From the IMG/VR virus record IMGVR_UViG_3300044712_002668, positions 124,001 to 188,000 of that record: a stretch of DNA of 64,000 bases, one strand, 5' to 3'. Positions 37,378 through 47,864 of this stretch are shown one piece after another; positions within the stretch are counted from its first letter, which is position 1; each line of letters opens with the position of its first letter. This DNA comes from a virus. The translations under genes were made by a program, and so were the position numbers. Below the pieces are notes generated by a model. The model was not told where the DNA came from, made no database searches, and saw only the letters and a list, made by a program, of their open reading frames with translations.

Positions 37378-38222
37378 AGCACTCCTTTGAATACGGTGTT
37401 CTTTATTTGCTTCCAGGTTGGCGCAACAATATCAGTACACATATAAACATTTCCATATGCATCTTGTTTCATATCACCGACAAATGTAGCGGCTGGCATA
37501 ACAGGATTTGTCAATGGACCTGGCGTGAAATCTGCTGTATATAAAGCTTGGCCAATTGTAATACGAACATCATCAACATAACCATACATGCTTTTTTGTC
37601 CGCCAGGAAATGGTGAGTAATATCCTATATTCCAATTTGCACTTGATCTCATTAAAAATTTAGAATCTACTGGAATAGTATTTTGTAGTTGACCATTTAG
37701 ATACATTTTTATACTAGTAGTACTATTATTTCGTACAACGGCTACATGATACCATTGGTTTGTAGTAAATGCGCTTGAGCCTATTGCTGCCACCCAATTA
37801 TTTGTCCCCTTCCTAGCCCATATAAACAAAAATATGTTATTATCAGTAATCAATATAGGACCTTGTTGATCAGCGTCAGTATAACTACAAAGAAACGCTT
37901 GGTATCCAATATTTACTTGTGTGGGATATATCCACATTTCAATTGTGAAATCTTTATCATCAAAATTTAAAAGACCCCTACTATTATCCAGAGTTACTTT
38001 GTTTGTTACAGTGCCATCAAAATAAAGAGATGACGATCCATATTTATATACTGATGTAGATATTACAGCCGAACCAGAAGCAGTGTATGTTTTGTTATAC
38101 AAACTGCTATCTGTCATTGCTTGAGATCCATTAGTTCCTTCACAATGAAATAGTGTTTTTGTATAAAACGCAGAGAAATCTGCAATTGGTACTTTGGGTG
38201 GCATTGGTGGAATGTAAGTCAT
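37374..38222 (-). CDS. LamG-like (concanavalin A-like) protein
   Basis: 282 aa, reverse strand, first gene of the antisense trio. It begins MTYIPPMPPKVPIADFSAFY and has the LamG-like pattern YGSSSLYFDGTVTNKVTLD, DFTIEMWIYPTQVN, WYHVAVVRNNSTTSIKMYLN and YGYVDDVRITIGQAL. The end, MKQDAYGNVYMCTDIVAPTW, is the shared terminal block. Its start faces that of the giant + strand gene across a 98-bp divergent region. Confidence 0.8.
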   Translation of the reverse strand: MTYIPPMPPKVPIADFSAFYTKTLFHCEGTNGSQAMTDSSLYNKTYTASGSAVISTSVYKYGSSSLYFDGTVTNKVTLDNSRGLLNFDDKDFTIEMWIYPTQVNIGYQAFLCSYTDADQQGPILITDNNIFLFIWARKGTNNWVAAIGSSAFTTNQWYHVAVVRNNSTTSIKMYLNGQLQNTIPVDSKFLMRSSANWNIGYYSPFPGGQKSMYGYVDDVRITIGQALYTADFTPGPLTNPVMPAATFVGDMKQDAYGNVYMCTDIVAPTWKQIKNTVFKGVL

Positions 38223-38320
38223 TACATAAATACTTCGTTATTGGCACAGTGGTTTTTTCGTTTAAGCATACATATGGATAGTTTTACATAGAGTTGTAGT
38301 TTACAATAGCGGGCAAATGC

Positions 38321-41300
38321 ATGACAAATAGGCAAACTGTTATAATCCCTGATGGCGTTGTTTATCCAGACGGTTACGTGGTTACATATGAATTATCTAC
38401 AGATTCGTTTGTGCCAAAATCACCATTGACTGTGATAGGACCTACTGGTCTGGGGTATTCAGGTTTAACAACAAGCAATACTTTTGCTTCAAATGCTACA
38501 GGCACTTTGTTTCTCACTACAAACAAGTCCGCATCAGAGTTGGCTTTCAGTACAGGTGATAGAATCAGAGTTAGTTCTACCAATGTTACTACTGATTATG
38601 TAGAAGGTGTTATCACGTCATTTGTTGGTACGTTATTGACGTTGCCAATTGATAGAAGTTCAGGTTCTGGAACACATTCAAGCTGGAATATTGGATTGGT
38701 AGGTGATGTTGGAGCCACTGGATCTACAGGAGCCACAGGGTCTGCAGGAAACACAGGCCCAACCGGCCCTACAGGTCCAACTGGAGCTACCGGCCCTACA
38801 GGACCAACAGGACCATTATCAACAGTATTGGCAGTTGGCAATACCACTGATGGATACAATATTGTACTTACCGGATCTGATAGATTGTCAACTAGTGCTG
38901 GTTATCTTGCAAAATCAGGAACACAGATACAGTTATACGGTCTTGATGGTGTTACAGGACTAGATGGATATTCTGTTTATATTCATTCAGGAAATTCTAC
39001 GGATGGATACTCTGGTACTGCTGCTTTAATATCGGCAGCCACTTCTGGTGTTAGCGCTGGCGGTTTGAATATTTACACAGGTAGTTATGGAAGTTATGGC
39101 GGGGCTGCAAGCGTTAATGTTAATGGCGCAAGCTCTTCCGGTTCTGCATATTGGTATTTCAACTCTGGTGGTTTCGGGGGTAGTACAGGGTCTACTTTTC
39201 AATTAGGGTATGCATCACCAACTTCGTCATATGGATGGGGACTTACAGGAGGCAGGTTTAACAGTATTGTAGGAACCGGTGCCTCTATTGAGGGAGATGC
39301 TGTTACAGCATCTCAAGGGTCTAGAATATACATGAGCACCGGTATTTCAACCGATGGGTATACCGGATCATCATTAACACTTGGAAGAGCTATTAATGGA
39401 ACTAATGCTGGTAGTTTCAATTTATATACAGGAAGCTATGGAAGTTATGGTGGTGCTGCTAGTGTAAACGTTAATGGGGCAAACTCCTCTAGTTCTTCTT
39501 ATTGGTATTTTAGTTCTGGAGGGTTTGGTGGAAGTACCGGGTCTACTTTTCAACTTGGATATTCTTCAGATACATCGGCATATGGATGGGGTTTAACAGG
39601 AGGTAGATTTAATAGCGTTGTAGGAACTGGAGCGTCTATTGAAGCGGATTCAGTTACAGCATCTCAAGGCGCTCAGATATACATGAATACAGGAACCTCT
39701 ACTGATGGTTATAGCGGAGTAGCTATAACATTAGGAAGGGCTGTTAATGGAACACAGGCTGGTGGTTTAAACCTGTATACTGGAAATTATGGAAGTTATG
39801 GTGGAGGGGCAAACGTAAACATTAATGGAGCAACAAATTCAAGCTCTGCTTATTGGTATTTCAATTCTGGAGGGTTTGGTAGCAATGCAGGCTCTAGTTT
39901 TCAGCTTGGTTATTCAACACCAACATCAGCGTATGGTTGGAAACTTGCTGGAGGAAAGGTAGGAGGAATTAGCACTACGGGAGCATCTATTGAGGGAGAT
40001 GCCGCCACCACAACTCAAGGTGCTCAGATACAGATGAGTACTGGTATATCAACTGATGGTTATAGTGGTACGCAGTTAACATTGGGAAGGGCTATTAATG
40101 GAACTAATGCTGGTAGTTTAAACCTGAGCACTGGAAATTATGGAAACTATGGTAAAAGCGCCAGCGTGAATATCAATGGAGCAAACATCTCCACCTCTGC
40201 ATATTGGGCTTTCAATTCTGGAGGATTTGGATCACATACAGGATCTAGTTTTAGACTGGGGTATGCAGATGCGACACAATCTGATGGCTGGGCTTTAACT
40301 GGTGGCAATTATAACGGAGTAAGTGATACTGGTGCTAGTTTCTCAGGATCTTCTGCATTATCAACAAATGGTTCAAACATAACTCTTACATCTGGAAAAT
40401 CTACTGACGGGTACTTGGCAGCTACAGTAAACGTATTTGGTGGTAATAACTCTACTAGAGATGGTTATGTTGATATCAATTCTTGGTTGATGTTGAGAAG
40501 AAAGTCAGCGCCTGTCGGTTTAACAAACACTTTATATGCGAAGTCAGCTACAAATGAACTTCATTGGATAGATAACACTGGTAGTGATAATATCATATCT
40601 CCACCAGGATCGGGACCCACCGGCCCAACAGGTCCAACAGGAGCAACTGGGCTTGGATATGCTGGAAATCAGGCGATTAGCCCCAACGTCCTTTTGCCTT
40701 TCACAGGTTCCCAGGTTTTCACCTGCACACAGAATGCTGGGACTAACGCTTTTGCTGCTGGAACCTACATAAGACTAGCCCACCCAACCACCCCTTCGAC
40801 GGATTTCATGTTGGGTACGATCACAGCCTATGCCCCTAACGGGGATATGACTGTTAACGTAACGTACAGCACCCAGAACGTGGTTAGTAGTTCGGTATGG
40901 GCCATTTCTGTAGCTGGCATTCCTGGGCCTACGGGAGCCACTGGAGCTACAGGCCCAACAGGTGCTACTGGACCCACAGGCCCGGCAATATCAGGTAGTG
41001 ACGGATATGTTCTTCAATATCAAAATACAACACTAACAGCACAATCTGCTTTGTATACAACACCAACTGCAAGGGCAGCGGCACCAACTTTAGGATTTAT
41101 ACGTTCTGCTAATGGTGATTCAATAATAGGTACAAAAACATCTGGTGGTACTAGCTTTACTGCTTTGGGATATGGATCGGCTTCTTCTGATCGTTTGCAG
41201 CTTGGTGATAGCACATCTTGCTCTTTTACAGATATTAGAGCTTCGAGCGCTGTTACTTTTGCAGTGAATGGTAGTGGTGGGTTATATCTTTCAACATCAG

Positions 41301-43546
41301 TATTTCAGCTAAATGGAATACCATTGGATTTGGTTGCGGACACAGCTTATGCTGTTGGTGGTACTATAAAAGCTGTAGGAACAATATCAGGTTACACTGG
41401 AATAGCTGCTAATACAGCCGGTGGGGCTGTAACTATAAAGGGCGGAGATAGATACAACTCTGCTTCTGGCAATAGTGGTGGAAGTGTTAGTATTTTAGGA
41501 ACTGATGGATATAATCCAGGTGCTGTAACAATACAATCTGGATCTGCAACAGGAACAGTTGCAGGGGGTAATGCCCCAACAATCACCATTGCTGGTGGAG
41601 CTGGTAATGCTTATACAGATGGCAGCTCTATAAGTTTATCTGGTGGTGCTGGTGGTGCTGGAAGAAATGGTGGAAGTATTACACTTACATCAGGTGGCGG
41701 CGCCGGTCCAAGCGGTGGTATAACAATACAAACATCATCTTCTGGCGGTATTGCTGGTCCTATTGTTATTCAGACAGGAAACTCATCTACATCAAGTGAT
41801 ATCACTATTCAAGCTCAAGGCGGTTCTAGTGGTAACGTTAATATTTACACTTCTGCAGGAAGTACTGCTGGAAATATAAATATCAAAGCAGCACTTGGTG
41901 GTTCATCAGGCGGTGGAGGAAATGTAAATCTTTCTTCTTGTAGCGGTACAACGGGTACAGCAGCATCTTTATCATTAATAGCGGCAAACAATACTACTGC
42001 TGTAAATGCTGATGGTCAGATAAGTATGATTGGCGCACAGATAATATCTGCCAACATGATAAAATCAAGACAGTATCCAAACGATAGCAATACTCAGCTT
42101 TGGTATAAACTTGATGAAACAGGAACACCTTGGGCTAACTCTGGAGCGCTTGGCACATTGAATATGACAAAAACAGGAGCTAGCACAGTATCAGTTGTGC
42201 CAGGTTTATTTGGAACAAATGCCGTTTTGTTTACTGCAGGAAACTCTTCTATATTGACTACAGGAGCAACCTCATTAGGAGAATATTCCACTTTCACACT
42301 TTCGTTTTGGGGTTATTTGAACTCATATTCGAGCGGAGGAATATTTGTAATAAAGCATTATTGGTTGGCCTCTAGTATTTGGGGAACGCCATATGGTTTG
42401 ATTGTATCTCTGGATGGTGGTGGAGTGGGTGGATGGATGATTAACGTTCCAGATAATTCTGGAACCACACAACATCAAACTGTTATGCCTACAAAGCTAC
42501 CACTAAAGAAATGGATACATATAGGAATGACAGTTGACGGCTCTAATAACATAAACCTATATCAAAACGGAGCTTTAGTATATTCAGCAGCTCTTGGGTA
42601 TACAGTAGGATATGGAAGTACTCATGGTGCTTGGAATATAGGAGGATATGTAGCTTCAAATGCTGTTGGTCAGCCATTGGACGGCATTGTTGAGGATGTT
42701 AGGATGGAAAACGTTGTAAGAAATCCTAAGTATTTCTCTGATGTTTATGGAATGGGTATAGGTAAGATTATGTATGATGGAAGTACTGCTGCTGATACTA
42801 ATACATATCTAAAATGGACATTTGACGAACAGAACGGACCTTGGGCACATAGTGGAAGTTATGGTAGTGCTTTATCTATGGCTTCCGGTCAAGGAACAAC
42901 AAATATAGTTCCAGGAATAATTGGAAGCGGAATAAATACATCAAATGGTCATGTTCTAACGGCTGCTACTAGCGTTTCCCCAGGAAACACATTTACAGTT
43001 TCAGCTTGGGTTTATCTTTACAACTACATATTAGCAACGGCAGATAATCAGCAAGGAATCATTGTATCAAAGAATTATAATACTGCATCATGGGGAAATC
43101 CATTTATTTCAATACATATGGAGTTAACAAATGATCGTGATGGTTCTTGGACGGCTTATGTAAATAACGGATCTCTTAACTCAATTACTATTCAAGAGCC
43201 TTTCAAAATACCTCTAAACACATGGTCTTTGGTAGCTATAACATATGACGGATCATCTTTTAAAGCATATCTGAACGGAGTTTTGGCAGGATCAATACCT
43301 GTAACTGGAAATGTAAATTATGGAAATAATGGACCATGGATGGTTGGTGGTCACTCATGGGTATCTCCGTACCAATTTTTTGATGGTGTTATTGATGATG
43401 TTAGGATTGAAAACACTGTAAGAAGTGCGGCTTATTTGCAGGCAATGTATCAAAAAGCTTTTGCTGGTATAACATATGTAGATAGGGACGGAAATTTGGT
43501 GTATCAATCACCAAATGGCACTATCTCTGTAATGGGAGCTGGTTGA
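38321..43546 (+). CDS. Giant tail-fibre protein with collagen-like, tandem-repeat and LamG-like domains
   Basis: 1741 aa. Order: N-terminal attachment-like segment ([12 protein letters not shown]), a GLGY module at about 45-125, a collagen-like Gly-x-y segment at about 130-166, four tandem repeats of about 117 aa each between about 225 and 690, a second collagen-like/GLGY/collagen-like block at about 766-888, a Gly/Ser-rich shaft, and two LamG-like domains at about 1245-1475 and 1480-1720 ([30 protein letters not shown]). Collagen-like stretches form trimeric shafts in phage fibres. This is the likely main receptor-binding fibre. Confidence 0.88.
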   Translation: MTNRQTVIIPDGVVYPDGYVVTYELSTDSFVPKSPLTVIGPTGLGYSGLTTSNTFASNATGTLFLTTNKSASELAFSTGDRIRVSSTNVTTDYVEGVITSFVGTLLTLPIDRSSGSGTHSSWNIGLVGDVGATGSTGATGSAGNTGPTGPTGPTGATGPTGPTGPLSTVLAVGNTTDGYNIVLTGSDRLSTSAGYLAKSGTQIQLYGLDGVTGLDGYSVYIHSGNSTDGYSGTAALISAATSGVSAGGLNIYTGSYGSYGGAASVNVNGASSSGSAYWYFNSGGFGGSTGSTFQLGYASPTSSYGWGLTGGRFNSIVGTGASIEGDAVTASQGSRIYMSTGISTDGYTGSSLTLGRAINGTNAGSFNLYTGSYGSYGGAASVNVNGANSSSSSYWYFSSGGFGGSTGSTFQLGYSSDTSAYGWGLTGGRFNSVVGTGASIEADSVTASQGAQIYMNTGTSTDGYSGVAITLGRAVNGTQAGGLNLYTGNYGSYGGGANVNINGATNSSSAYWYFNSGGFGSNAGSSFQLGYSTPTSAYGWKLAGGKVGGISTTGASIEGDAATTTQGAQIQMSTGISTDGYSGTQLTLGRAINGTNAGSLNLSTGNYGNYGKSASVNINGANISTSAYWAFNSGGFGSHTGSSFRLGYADATQSDGWALTGGNYNGVSDTGASFSGSSALSTNGSNITLTSGKSTDGYLAATVNVFGGNNSTRDGYVDINSWLMLRRKSAPVGLTNTLYAKSATNELHWIDNTGSDNIISPPGSGPTGPTGPTGATGLGYAGNQAISPNVLLPFTGSQVFTCTQNAGTNAFAAGTYIRLAHPTTPSTDFMLGTITAYAPNGDMTVNVTYSTQNVVSSSVWAISVAGIPGPTGATGATGPTGATGPTGPAISGSDGYVLQYQNTTLTAQSALYTTPTARAAAPTLGFIRSANGDSIIGTKTSGGTSFTALGYGSASSDRLQLGDSTSCSFTDIRASSAVTFAVNGSGGLYLSTSVFQLNGIPLDLVADTAYAVGGTIKAVGTISGYTGIAANTAGGAVTIKGGDRYNSASGNSGGSVSILGTDGYNPGAVTIQSGSATGTVAGGNAPTITIAGGAGNAYTDGSSISLSGGAGGAGRNGGSITLTSGGGAGPSGGITIQTSSSGGIAGPIVIQTGNSSTSSDITIQAQGGSSGNVNIYTSAGSTAGNINIKAALGGSSGGGGNVNLSSCSGTTGTAASLSLIAANNTTAVNADGQISMIGAQIISANMIKSRQYPNDSNTQLWYKLDETGTPWANSGALGTLNMTKTGASTVSVVPGLFGTNAVLFTAGNSSILTTGATSLGEYSTFTLSFWGYLNSYSSGGIFVIKHYWLASSIWGTPYGLIVSLDGGGVGGWMINVPDNSGTTQHQTVMPTKLPLKKWIHIGMTVDGSNNINLYQNGALVYSAALGYTVGYGSTHGAWNIGGYVASNAVGQPLDGIVEDVRMENVVRNPKYFSDVYGMGIGKIMYDGSTAADTNTYLKWTFDEQNGPWAHSGSYGSALSMASGQGTTNIVPGIIGSGINTSNGHVLTAATSVSPGNTFTVSAWVYLYNYILATADNQQGIIVSKNYNTASWGNPFISIHMELTNDRDGSWTAYVNNGSLNSITIQEPFKIPLNTWSLVAITYDGSSFKAYLNGVLAGSIPVTGNVNYGNNGPWMVGGHSWVSPYQFFDGVIDDVRIENTVRSAAYLQAMYQKAFAGITYVDRDGNLVYQSPNGTISVMGAG
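38990..40400 (+). repeat. About 350-bp tandem repeats inside the fibre gene
   Basis: Matching points GASIEGD, GASIEAD, GASIEGD and GASFSGS fall at about 39281, 39632, 39981 and 40333, a period of 349-352 bp or 117 aa. Each unit holds [41 protein letters not shown] and [10 protein letters not shown]. Units differ by synonymous and conservative changes, so they are not a recent assembly artefact. Copy number may vary by recombination and change shaft length. Confidence 0.85.
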
Positions 43547-43558
43547 TTCGGAGAAATT

Positions 43559-44203
43559 ATGTCTTTAGGAGTAACAAAATCACAATCATATTCTGGAGAG
43601 TTCAGATCTACAGTAATTAGACCAGGCTCTTCCGCAGACGCATTCACTATAATGACTATAAACATTTCTAAGCTTCCATTGGTTTTTAATGATCTATGTA
43701 ACGTGTTCATAGATGCTACAATTATGTTTAGTAAATATACAACAACAAATGGTCGTCATGTTATGGCAACATATACTGGTGGAATGCAGAAAAGCATGAG
43801 AGCTTTTTACGATCCAACACTAACATATCCTTTTTCTAATACTCCGTCACAATCTGCAACAGCCACAAGACTTATGACATATAAAGGTGGTGATTGCGAT
43901 CCTGATATGTCATTTCAAATCAGAACTGGAGCAAGTACAGATTTAGATTTGTATAATTGGGGTTATTACATACCAGATAATTCTGGAGGCGGTTCTGCAA
44001 ACGTTCTTACAGAAACCGTTGGTAGATTGAACTTTTCAACAAGATCAACCAAAGACATATCAACAGCGGAGCCTAATAGCGTAAATATAAACTGTGCAAG
44101 TCTTGCTAGTACTGCAAATTATTCATTACCAGCAACTACCGTTATAAATTATAGCTGTATTGCAAAGGTAGTTGTTGTGCAGGCTAATTTGTATGGAGCG
44201 TAA
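43559..44203 (+). CDS. Unknown, probably fibre-associated structural protein
   Basis: 214 aa, 12 bp after the giant fibre gene with a GGAGAAATT leader. Beta-rich with few charged runs: SYSGEFRSTVIRPGSSADAF, GNVF-like VFIDATIMFSKYTTTNGRH, and a C-terminal IAKVVVVQANLYGA. No family recognised. Position and composition suggest a virion component, for example a fibre-tip or chaperone-like domain. It abuts the glycosyltransferase gene with a 1-bp overlap. Confidence 0.65.
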   Translation: MSLGVTKSQSYSGEFRSTVIRPGSSADAFTIMTINISKLPLVFNDLCNVFIDATIMFSKYTTTNGRHVMATYTGGMQKSMRAFYDPTLTYPFSNTPSQSATATRLMTYKGGDCDPDMSFQIRTGASTDLDLYNWGYYIPDNSGGGSANVLTETVGRLNFSTRSTKDISTAEPNSVNINCASLASTANYSLPATTVINYSCIAKVVVVQANLYGA

Positions 44204-45000
44204 TGAAAGCTAGTAAGATCATTATAATATGTCCATTTTCACGTCCAGAATTTGCAAAAAGTGTATATGATAATTTTTTAAGACAAGATTACCAAAATAA
44301 AGAGCTTATCATAATAGAAAATGGCAAAGCAATTGGAGCTTGGAAATATCCAACAGGAACTGTTTTACAATCTGCTAATCACCAAGCTGCTGCAAAAAAC
44401 AAAGGGCTTGAATATATTGGAGATAAATTCAAAGGACAATTCTGGACCACTTGGGATGATGATGATTATTATGGAGCCAATCAATTATCAGAACTGGCAG
44501 AAAACTCTGATAAAGCTGATGTTGTTGGAAAATTGAATATTTTTATGAGAGCCAGCAATGGTAAGTTACGATTTATAGATATGGGTGCTGAGAATGATTT
44601 TGTGGAATCTCTTTGGGGTTGTTCAATATCATCATGGATACAAGATGTAGAATTCCCTGATACTGGAGTGTGGGGAGAGGATCTTTCTTGGATTGATATA
44701 ATGAAAGGTAATGGAGCAAAGCTCTGGGCTACATCTAGGTACAACATCTGCATAAACCGTTTTCATGGGAATAATACTTGGAAAACAACAGATCAGAATA
44801 TTGTAAATACTAGCAAAGAAGTATTTGAGTATGATTTTGATCTTGATATTGTAAATAATATAAAACAAGTAGATGGTAAGTTGATAGATAGAAATACAGA
44901 GTTTGATTTTTCTCATATGGAAGAGATGATTGATCATTCATTTTTTGATAAGTTTATAGAAGAAAGTTTGAAGGGAGATATATGTCTGGTAAAATCTTAA
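44203..45000 (+). CDS. GT2-type glycosyltransferase in the fibre module
   Basis: 265 aa. KIIIICPFSRPEFAKSVYDN and YQNKELIIIENGKAIGAW are the GT2 first strands. FWTTWDDDDYYGANQL holds the DxD metal motif, and DTGVWGEDLSWIDIMK holds the late ED acid/base motif. It lies directly behind the fibre genes, not in the 0-13.7 kb cassette. A role in glycosylating fibre or virion proteins is a reasonable inference. Its end overlaps the next gene by 19 bp. Confidence 0.8.
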   Translation: MKASKIIIICPFSRPEFAKSVYDNFLRQDYQNKELIIIENGKAIGAWKYPTGTVLQSANHQAAAKNKGLEYIGDKFKGQFWTTWDDDDYYGANQLSELAENSDKADVVGKLNIFMRASNGKLRFIDMGAENDFVESLWGCSISSWIQDVEFPDTGVWGEDLSWIDIMKGNGAKLWATSRYNICINRFHGNNTWKTTDQNIVNTSKEVFEYDFDLDIVNNIKQVDGKLIDRNTEFDFSHMEEMIDHSFFDKFIEESLKGDICLVKS

Positions 45001-45335
45001 CACCAACAGATGGGTATACAATAAACAGTGGATATTTTACAGTTTCTGGGGAACTAGATTCTGTTGATGGTTATGCTTGGATTTTTATGGGAAGGAGTGA
45101 TTATCACTATCTGATGTGGCCAAAGATACAAGTACCTATGGGAAATTTTTCAGTATCTGTTTTTGAAGGTGGGGATCCTGGTGCTGTGGTGTGTAGGTTG
45201 GTACAGGTAAATCAGCATGACCATGAACGTTGCTTGGCAGCTTATACTACCGATGAAGGTATTCACTGTCCTGATTTTATTCAATTTGATTTTGTTAATT
45301 TGAATAAGATTGGCGATAGAATGATTAAACCTTAA
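44982..45335 (+). CDS. Small beta-rich unknown protein
   Basis: 117 aa starting MSGKILTPTDGYTINSGYFT with GGGAGATAT upstream. The pattern (TVSGELDSVDGYAWIFMGRS, FSVSVFEGGDPGAVVCRLVQ) resembles a single Ig-like or carbohydrate-binding beta-sandwich. It shares the TDGYTI phrase frequent in the fibre proteins. Probably a virion or fibre-related protein; no family recognised. Confidence 0.65.
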   Translation: MSGKILTPTDGYTINSGYFTVSGELDSVDGYAWIFMGRSDYHYLMWPKIQVPMGNFSVSVFEGGDPGAVVCRLVQVNQHDHERCLAAYTTDEGIHCPDFIQFDFVNLNKIGDRMIKP

Positions 45336-45350
45336 AAATAGGAGTTATTT

Positions 45351-46001
45351 ATGGATTTCAATACTTTCAGCACCAATATGAAAAAACATTATTCTTTCTC
45401 TGTTGATTTCAAAGACAAATCATTATTAATGAAAGTATTATCTTATATATTGTTTTTTGTTAAAGGGTTTATGACAAAATATATAACAACCATAAATAAC
45501 GTAATATATTTCCCAAAACAAAGTGATATAAACTCACCAGGAGCAGCTCCCATATTAGCACATGAAATCAAACACATACAACAATCAAATAATTATACAT
45601 TTGTATTGTTTTCATTGTTATATTTGTTTCCTCAATCCTTGTCATTATTATCTGTGTTAGGGTTTTTAGGTTTTATATATTGGCCTTTATTTTTATGTTT
45701 TGCCTTCATAATAGCCTTGGCACCATTTGGAGCTTACTGGAGAATGAAGTTTGAACTTGAAGCATATACTGTATCTTTATATTGTTTGAATCTTCAACTG
45801 TCAAACCAGGATGAGCAAACCAGGCGCAAGGTATTACAAGATGAAGCTGTGTGGATAAATACACAGTTCACCTCATCCAATTATTATTGGATGTGGCGTA
45901 GTGGTGTTCTGGATGAATTGAATAATAAAATAGAATCTATACTGGATGGTAGTATAGAAAAAAATGATTCTTACCTTCTGCAGGTCAAGGAACTATTTTA
46001 A
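45351..46001 (+). CDS. Membrane protein with HExxH metalloprotease-like motif
   Basis: 216 aa. APILAHEIKHIQQ carries HEIKH at residues 71-75, a zinc-metalloprotease HExxH motif. Two to three hydrophobic segments follow at about residues 83-130 (TFVLFSLLYLFPQSL, LCFAFIIALAPFGAY), and then WRMKFELEAYTVSL provides a possible third zinc ligand Glu. An N-terminal hydrophobic stretch (LSYILFFVKGFM) may also enter the membrane. It could process or degrade an envelope protein. It has an AGGAG leader. Activity is inferred from the motif only. Confidence 0.72.
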   Translation: MDFNTFSTNMKKHYSFSVDFKDKSLLMKVLSYILFFVKGFMTKYITTINNVIYFPKQSDINSPGAAPILAHEIKHIQQSNNYTFVLFSLLYLFPQSLSLLSVLGFLGFIYWPLFLCFAFIIALAPFGAYWRMKFELEAYTVSLYCLNLQLSNQDEQTRRKVLQDEAVWINTQFTSSNYYWMWRSGVLDELNNKIESILDGSIEKNDSYLLQVKELF

Positions 46002-46246
46002 GTTTTCTTTTTAAAATCCACCTTTATAACCTTACATTCTTTCTGCGGTTTTATAACTCTATAAGGTTCATCAAATTCCAGTGAAGCTGTAAGCTTATTT
46101 TCTGGAACAATTAGTTCGGTATTGCAGATATTACACCAAATAAGAAGGGCGAAATTGCCTTTTTTAAAAACCATAGTCCATTGTAAATCTTGTGTCTTAC
46201 AGTTACAAATCGGTTTTGAGAAATGAATTGACATTGATTTAAACAT
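45998..46246 (-). CDS. Small Cys-rich (zinc-binding-like) protein
   Basis: 82 aa on the reverse strand (77 aa if started at the second Met, position 46231). PICNCKT and IWCNICNTEL give CxC and CxxC pairs that could bind zinc. The C-terminus is basic (VIKVDFKKKT). It converges with the membrane protein gene with a 4-bp stop overlap. One of few reverse-strand genes here. No family recognised. Confidence 0.6.
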   Translation of the reverse strand: MFKSMSIHFSKPICNCKTQDLQWTMVFKKGNFALLIWCNICNTELIVPENKLTASLEFDEPYRVIKPQKECKVIKVDFKKKT

Positions 46247-46281
46247 ACTACGTATCTATATCTTTGAATTTGTGATATATT

Positions 46282-47535
46282 ATGAAAGTTGAGATGAATT
46301 ACGATATAGGAATAATAGGCGCAGGGGTTGCTGGGGTATTTGCAGCTCTAAGATTAGCAGAAAAATACAAGAATGTAAAAGCTATAGTTTTTGAATTTGG
46401 ACCACCACCTCCAAATTGTCTTAGACAGGATCCTATAAAAATAAAACGTAGGCGGCGTCAACTGGAAGGATGGTTTGGTTGTTTCCCAACAGGGGATGGT
46501 AAGCTTTATGTTCAAGATGATACGCAAAAACTTTGCGATATCGCTGATACCAGGAAAACAAAAACTATCAGTAAATGGTTCTCGGATCAGATTGAAGCTG
46601 TCAATAGTGATAAGGTTATTATCACAAAAAATGTTTCAAATAATATAAAGAAGCACGCTGAAGGATTAGGATTTGTCTATTCTAACCACTCCTATCAGCA
46701 ATGGTCTCCGGACAAGATACATCAGCTATCGAAAATATCAGCTGATAAAATAGACTCATCTGGAAATATAGAACTGTCATTTGATAATGAGGTGTTTGAT
46801 TTCATAAAGAAAAACAATCATTTCCAAGTCAATACTTCTTCGGGGGAGTTCAATTGTAAAAAGCTTATTATTTGTACGGGTAGAAGTGGGTGGCGTTGGA
46901 CCAATAATATATTTAAAAAGCTTGGTATACATGTTGAAGATACTGTTTCTTCATATGGTGTCAGGGTAGAGATGCCAAGTTCTATTATGAAAGATTTCAA
47001 CAAATCTCATTGTTCTTTTACAAGGCAAGATATAAAGGTTGGGCCTTTATGCTGGTATGGCTCTATTATTCAAGAAGATCATGCTGACTTAACTACAGCA
47101 GCTTTCAGGTCCAATGAAGATCGCTGGAAAACAGATAAGGTTTTCTTCTCGGTACGCAAGTACACAAATATAGCTTTAGATGGAATAAAGAATACTGAAC
47201 GAGTTGCGAAATTAGCCTTCCTTTTATCAGGAGATAGGGTTGGAAGGGAAAAAATAAAAAAATTCTTAAAAAGTGAAAGTCAGATAGGTCTTGTTCCTGA
47301 ATACGCTGGGTTTCAGGAGATATTCTCAGAGCTTGAAGTATTTATACCGAACATTGTTAGTAGAGGATATCTTCATATTCCAGATATTGAAACTGTTACA
47401 TCAAAAATAAATATTGCATCAAATTGTGAAACAGAGATTGATGGTCTATTTGTGGCTGGAGAAAGTGCTGGGGTTTCTGGTTTGGCAGCCGCTGGAATTA
47501 TGGGTGCCTTGGCTGTGGAAGGAGCTTTAAAATGA
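46282..47535 (+). CDS. FAD-dependent oxidoreductase
   Basis: 417 aa. YDIGIIGAGVAGVFAALRLA is the Rossmann FAD loop near residue 10. KLIICTGRSGWRW is the second dinucleotide-binding segment, and the C-terminal IDGLFVAGESAGVSGLAAAG is the FAD-contacting motif of the HI0933/COG2509-like flavoprotein family. An internal basic stretch IKIKRRRRQLEGWFG is unusual. Members are poorly characterised dehydrogenases; a cytosolic redox role, perhaps on a nucleotide, tRNA or sugar substrate, is possible. Overlaps the next gene by 4 bp. Confidence 0.8.
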   Translation: MKVEMNYDIGIIGAGVAGVFAALRLAEKYKNVKAIVFEFGPPPPNCLRQDPIKIKRRRRQLEGWFGCFPTGDGKLYVQDDTQKLCDIADTRKTKTISKWFSDQIEAVNSDKVIITKNVSNNIKKHAEGLGFVYSNHSYQQWSPDKIHQLSKISADKIDSSGNIELSFDNEVFDFIKKNNHFQVNTSSGEFNCKKLIICTGRSGWRWTNNIFKKLGIHVEDTVSSYGVRVEMPSSIMKDFNKSHCSFTRQDIKVGPLCWYGSIIQEDHADLTTAAFRSNEDRWKTDKVFFSVRKYTNIALDGIKNTERVAKLAFLLSGDRVGREKIKKFLKSESQIGLVPEYAGFQEIFSELEVFIPNIVSRGYLHIPDIETVTSKINIASNCETEIDGLFVAGESAGVSGLAAAGIMGALAVEGALK

Positions 47536-47864
47536 AGACTTATGATAAGTATACAAGTGAAGATGATGATTTTTTCTTTGATGAATCTAAACATCAAAAA
47601 GGAGTTGCCTTAAGACAAGATCATGAATTGTTTACTGATGATGATAATGTCCCTGGTAATATACTTAGAGTTCGTAGGAAAAAAGGAGAATTTGAAATCT
47701 TTAAAAATAAAGATTTATTATTTTCAATTCCAGATTCCAAATTTACTTTAAAGGAAAAAGAGTTTCTTACAAGCGCAAATGGAATGCTTTTCTTTATTGA
47801 TTATGTTAAATCAGGATGGGTTTCCATGGCAGATCTAAAAAGAAAGATCAAGGAAAAGGTATGA
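47532..47864 (+). CDS. Unknown acidic/charged protein
   Basis: 110 aa. The first 45 residues are very acidic (TSEDDDFFFDESKHQ, FTDDDNVPGN); the rest is a small mixed fold ending with basic MADLKRKIKEKV. Coupled by 4-bp overlaps to the oxidoreductase and to the next small gene. No family recognised. Confidence 0.7.
   Translation: MKTYDKYTSEDDDFFFDESKHQKGVALRQDHELFTDDDNVPGNILRVRRKKGEFEIFKNKDLLFSIPDSKFTLKEKEFLTSANGMLFFIDYVKSGWVSMADLKRKIKEKV

Noticed and set aside
34961-38222. Invertible tail-fibre switch (Mu/Gin-like)
   Set aside because: I see no inverted repeats at the borders, no recombinase gene in the window, and the reverse genes do not continue the reading frame of a + strand fibre gene.
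38596-38859. Antisense frame rich in Pro and Val opposite the collagen-like segment
   Set aside because: It is the mirror of Gly-x-y codons on the + strand, a predictable artefact of the repeat.
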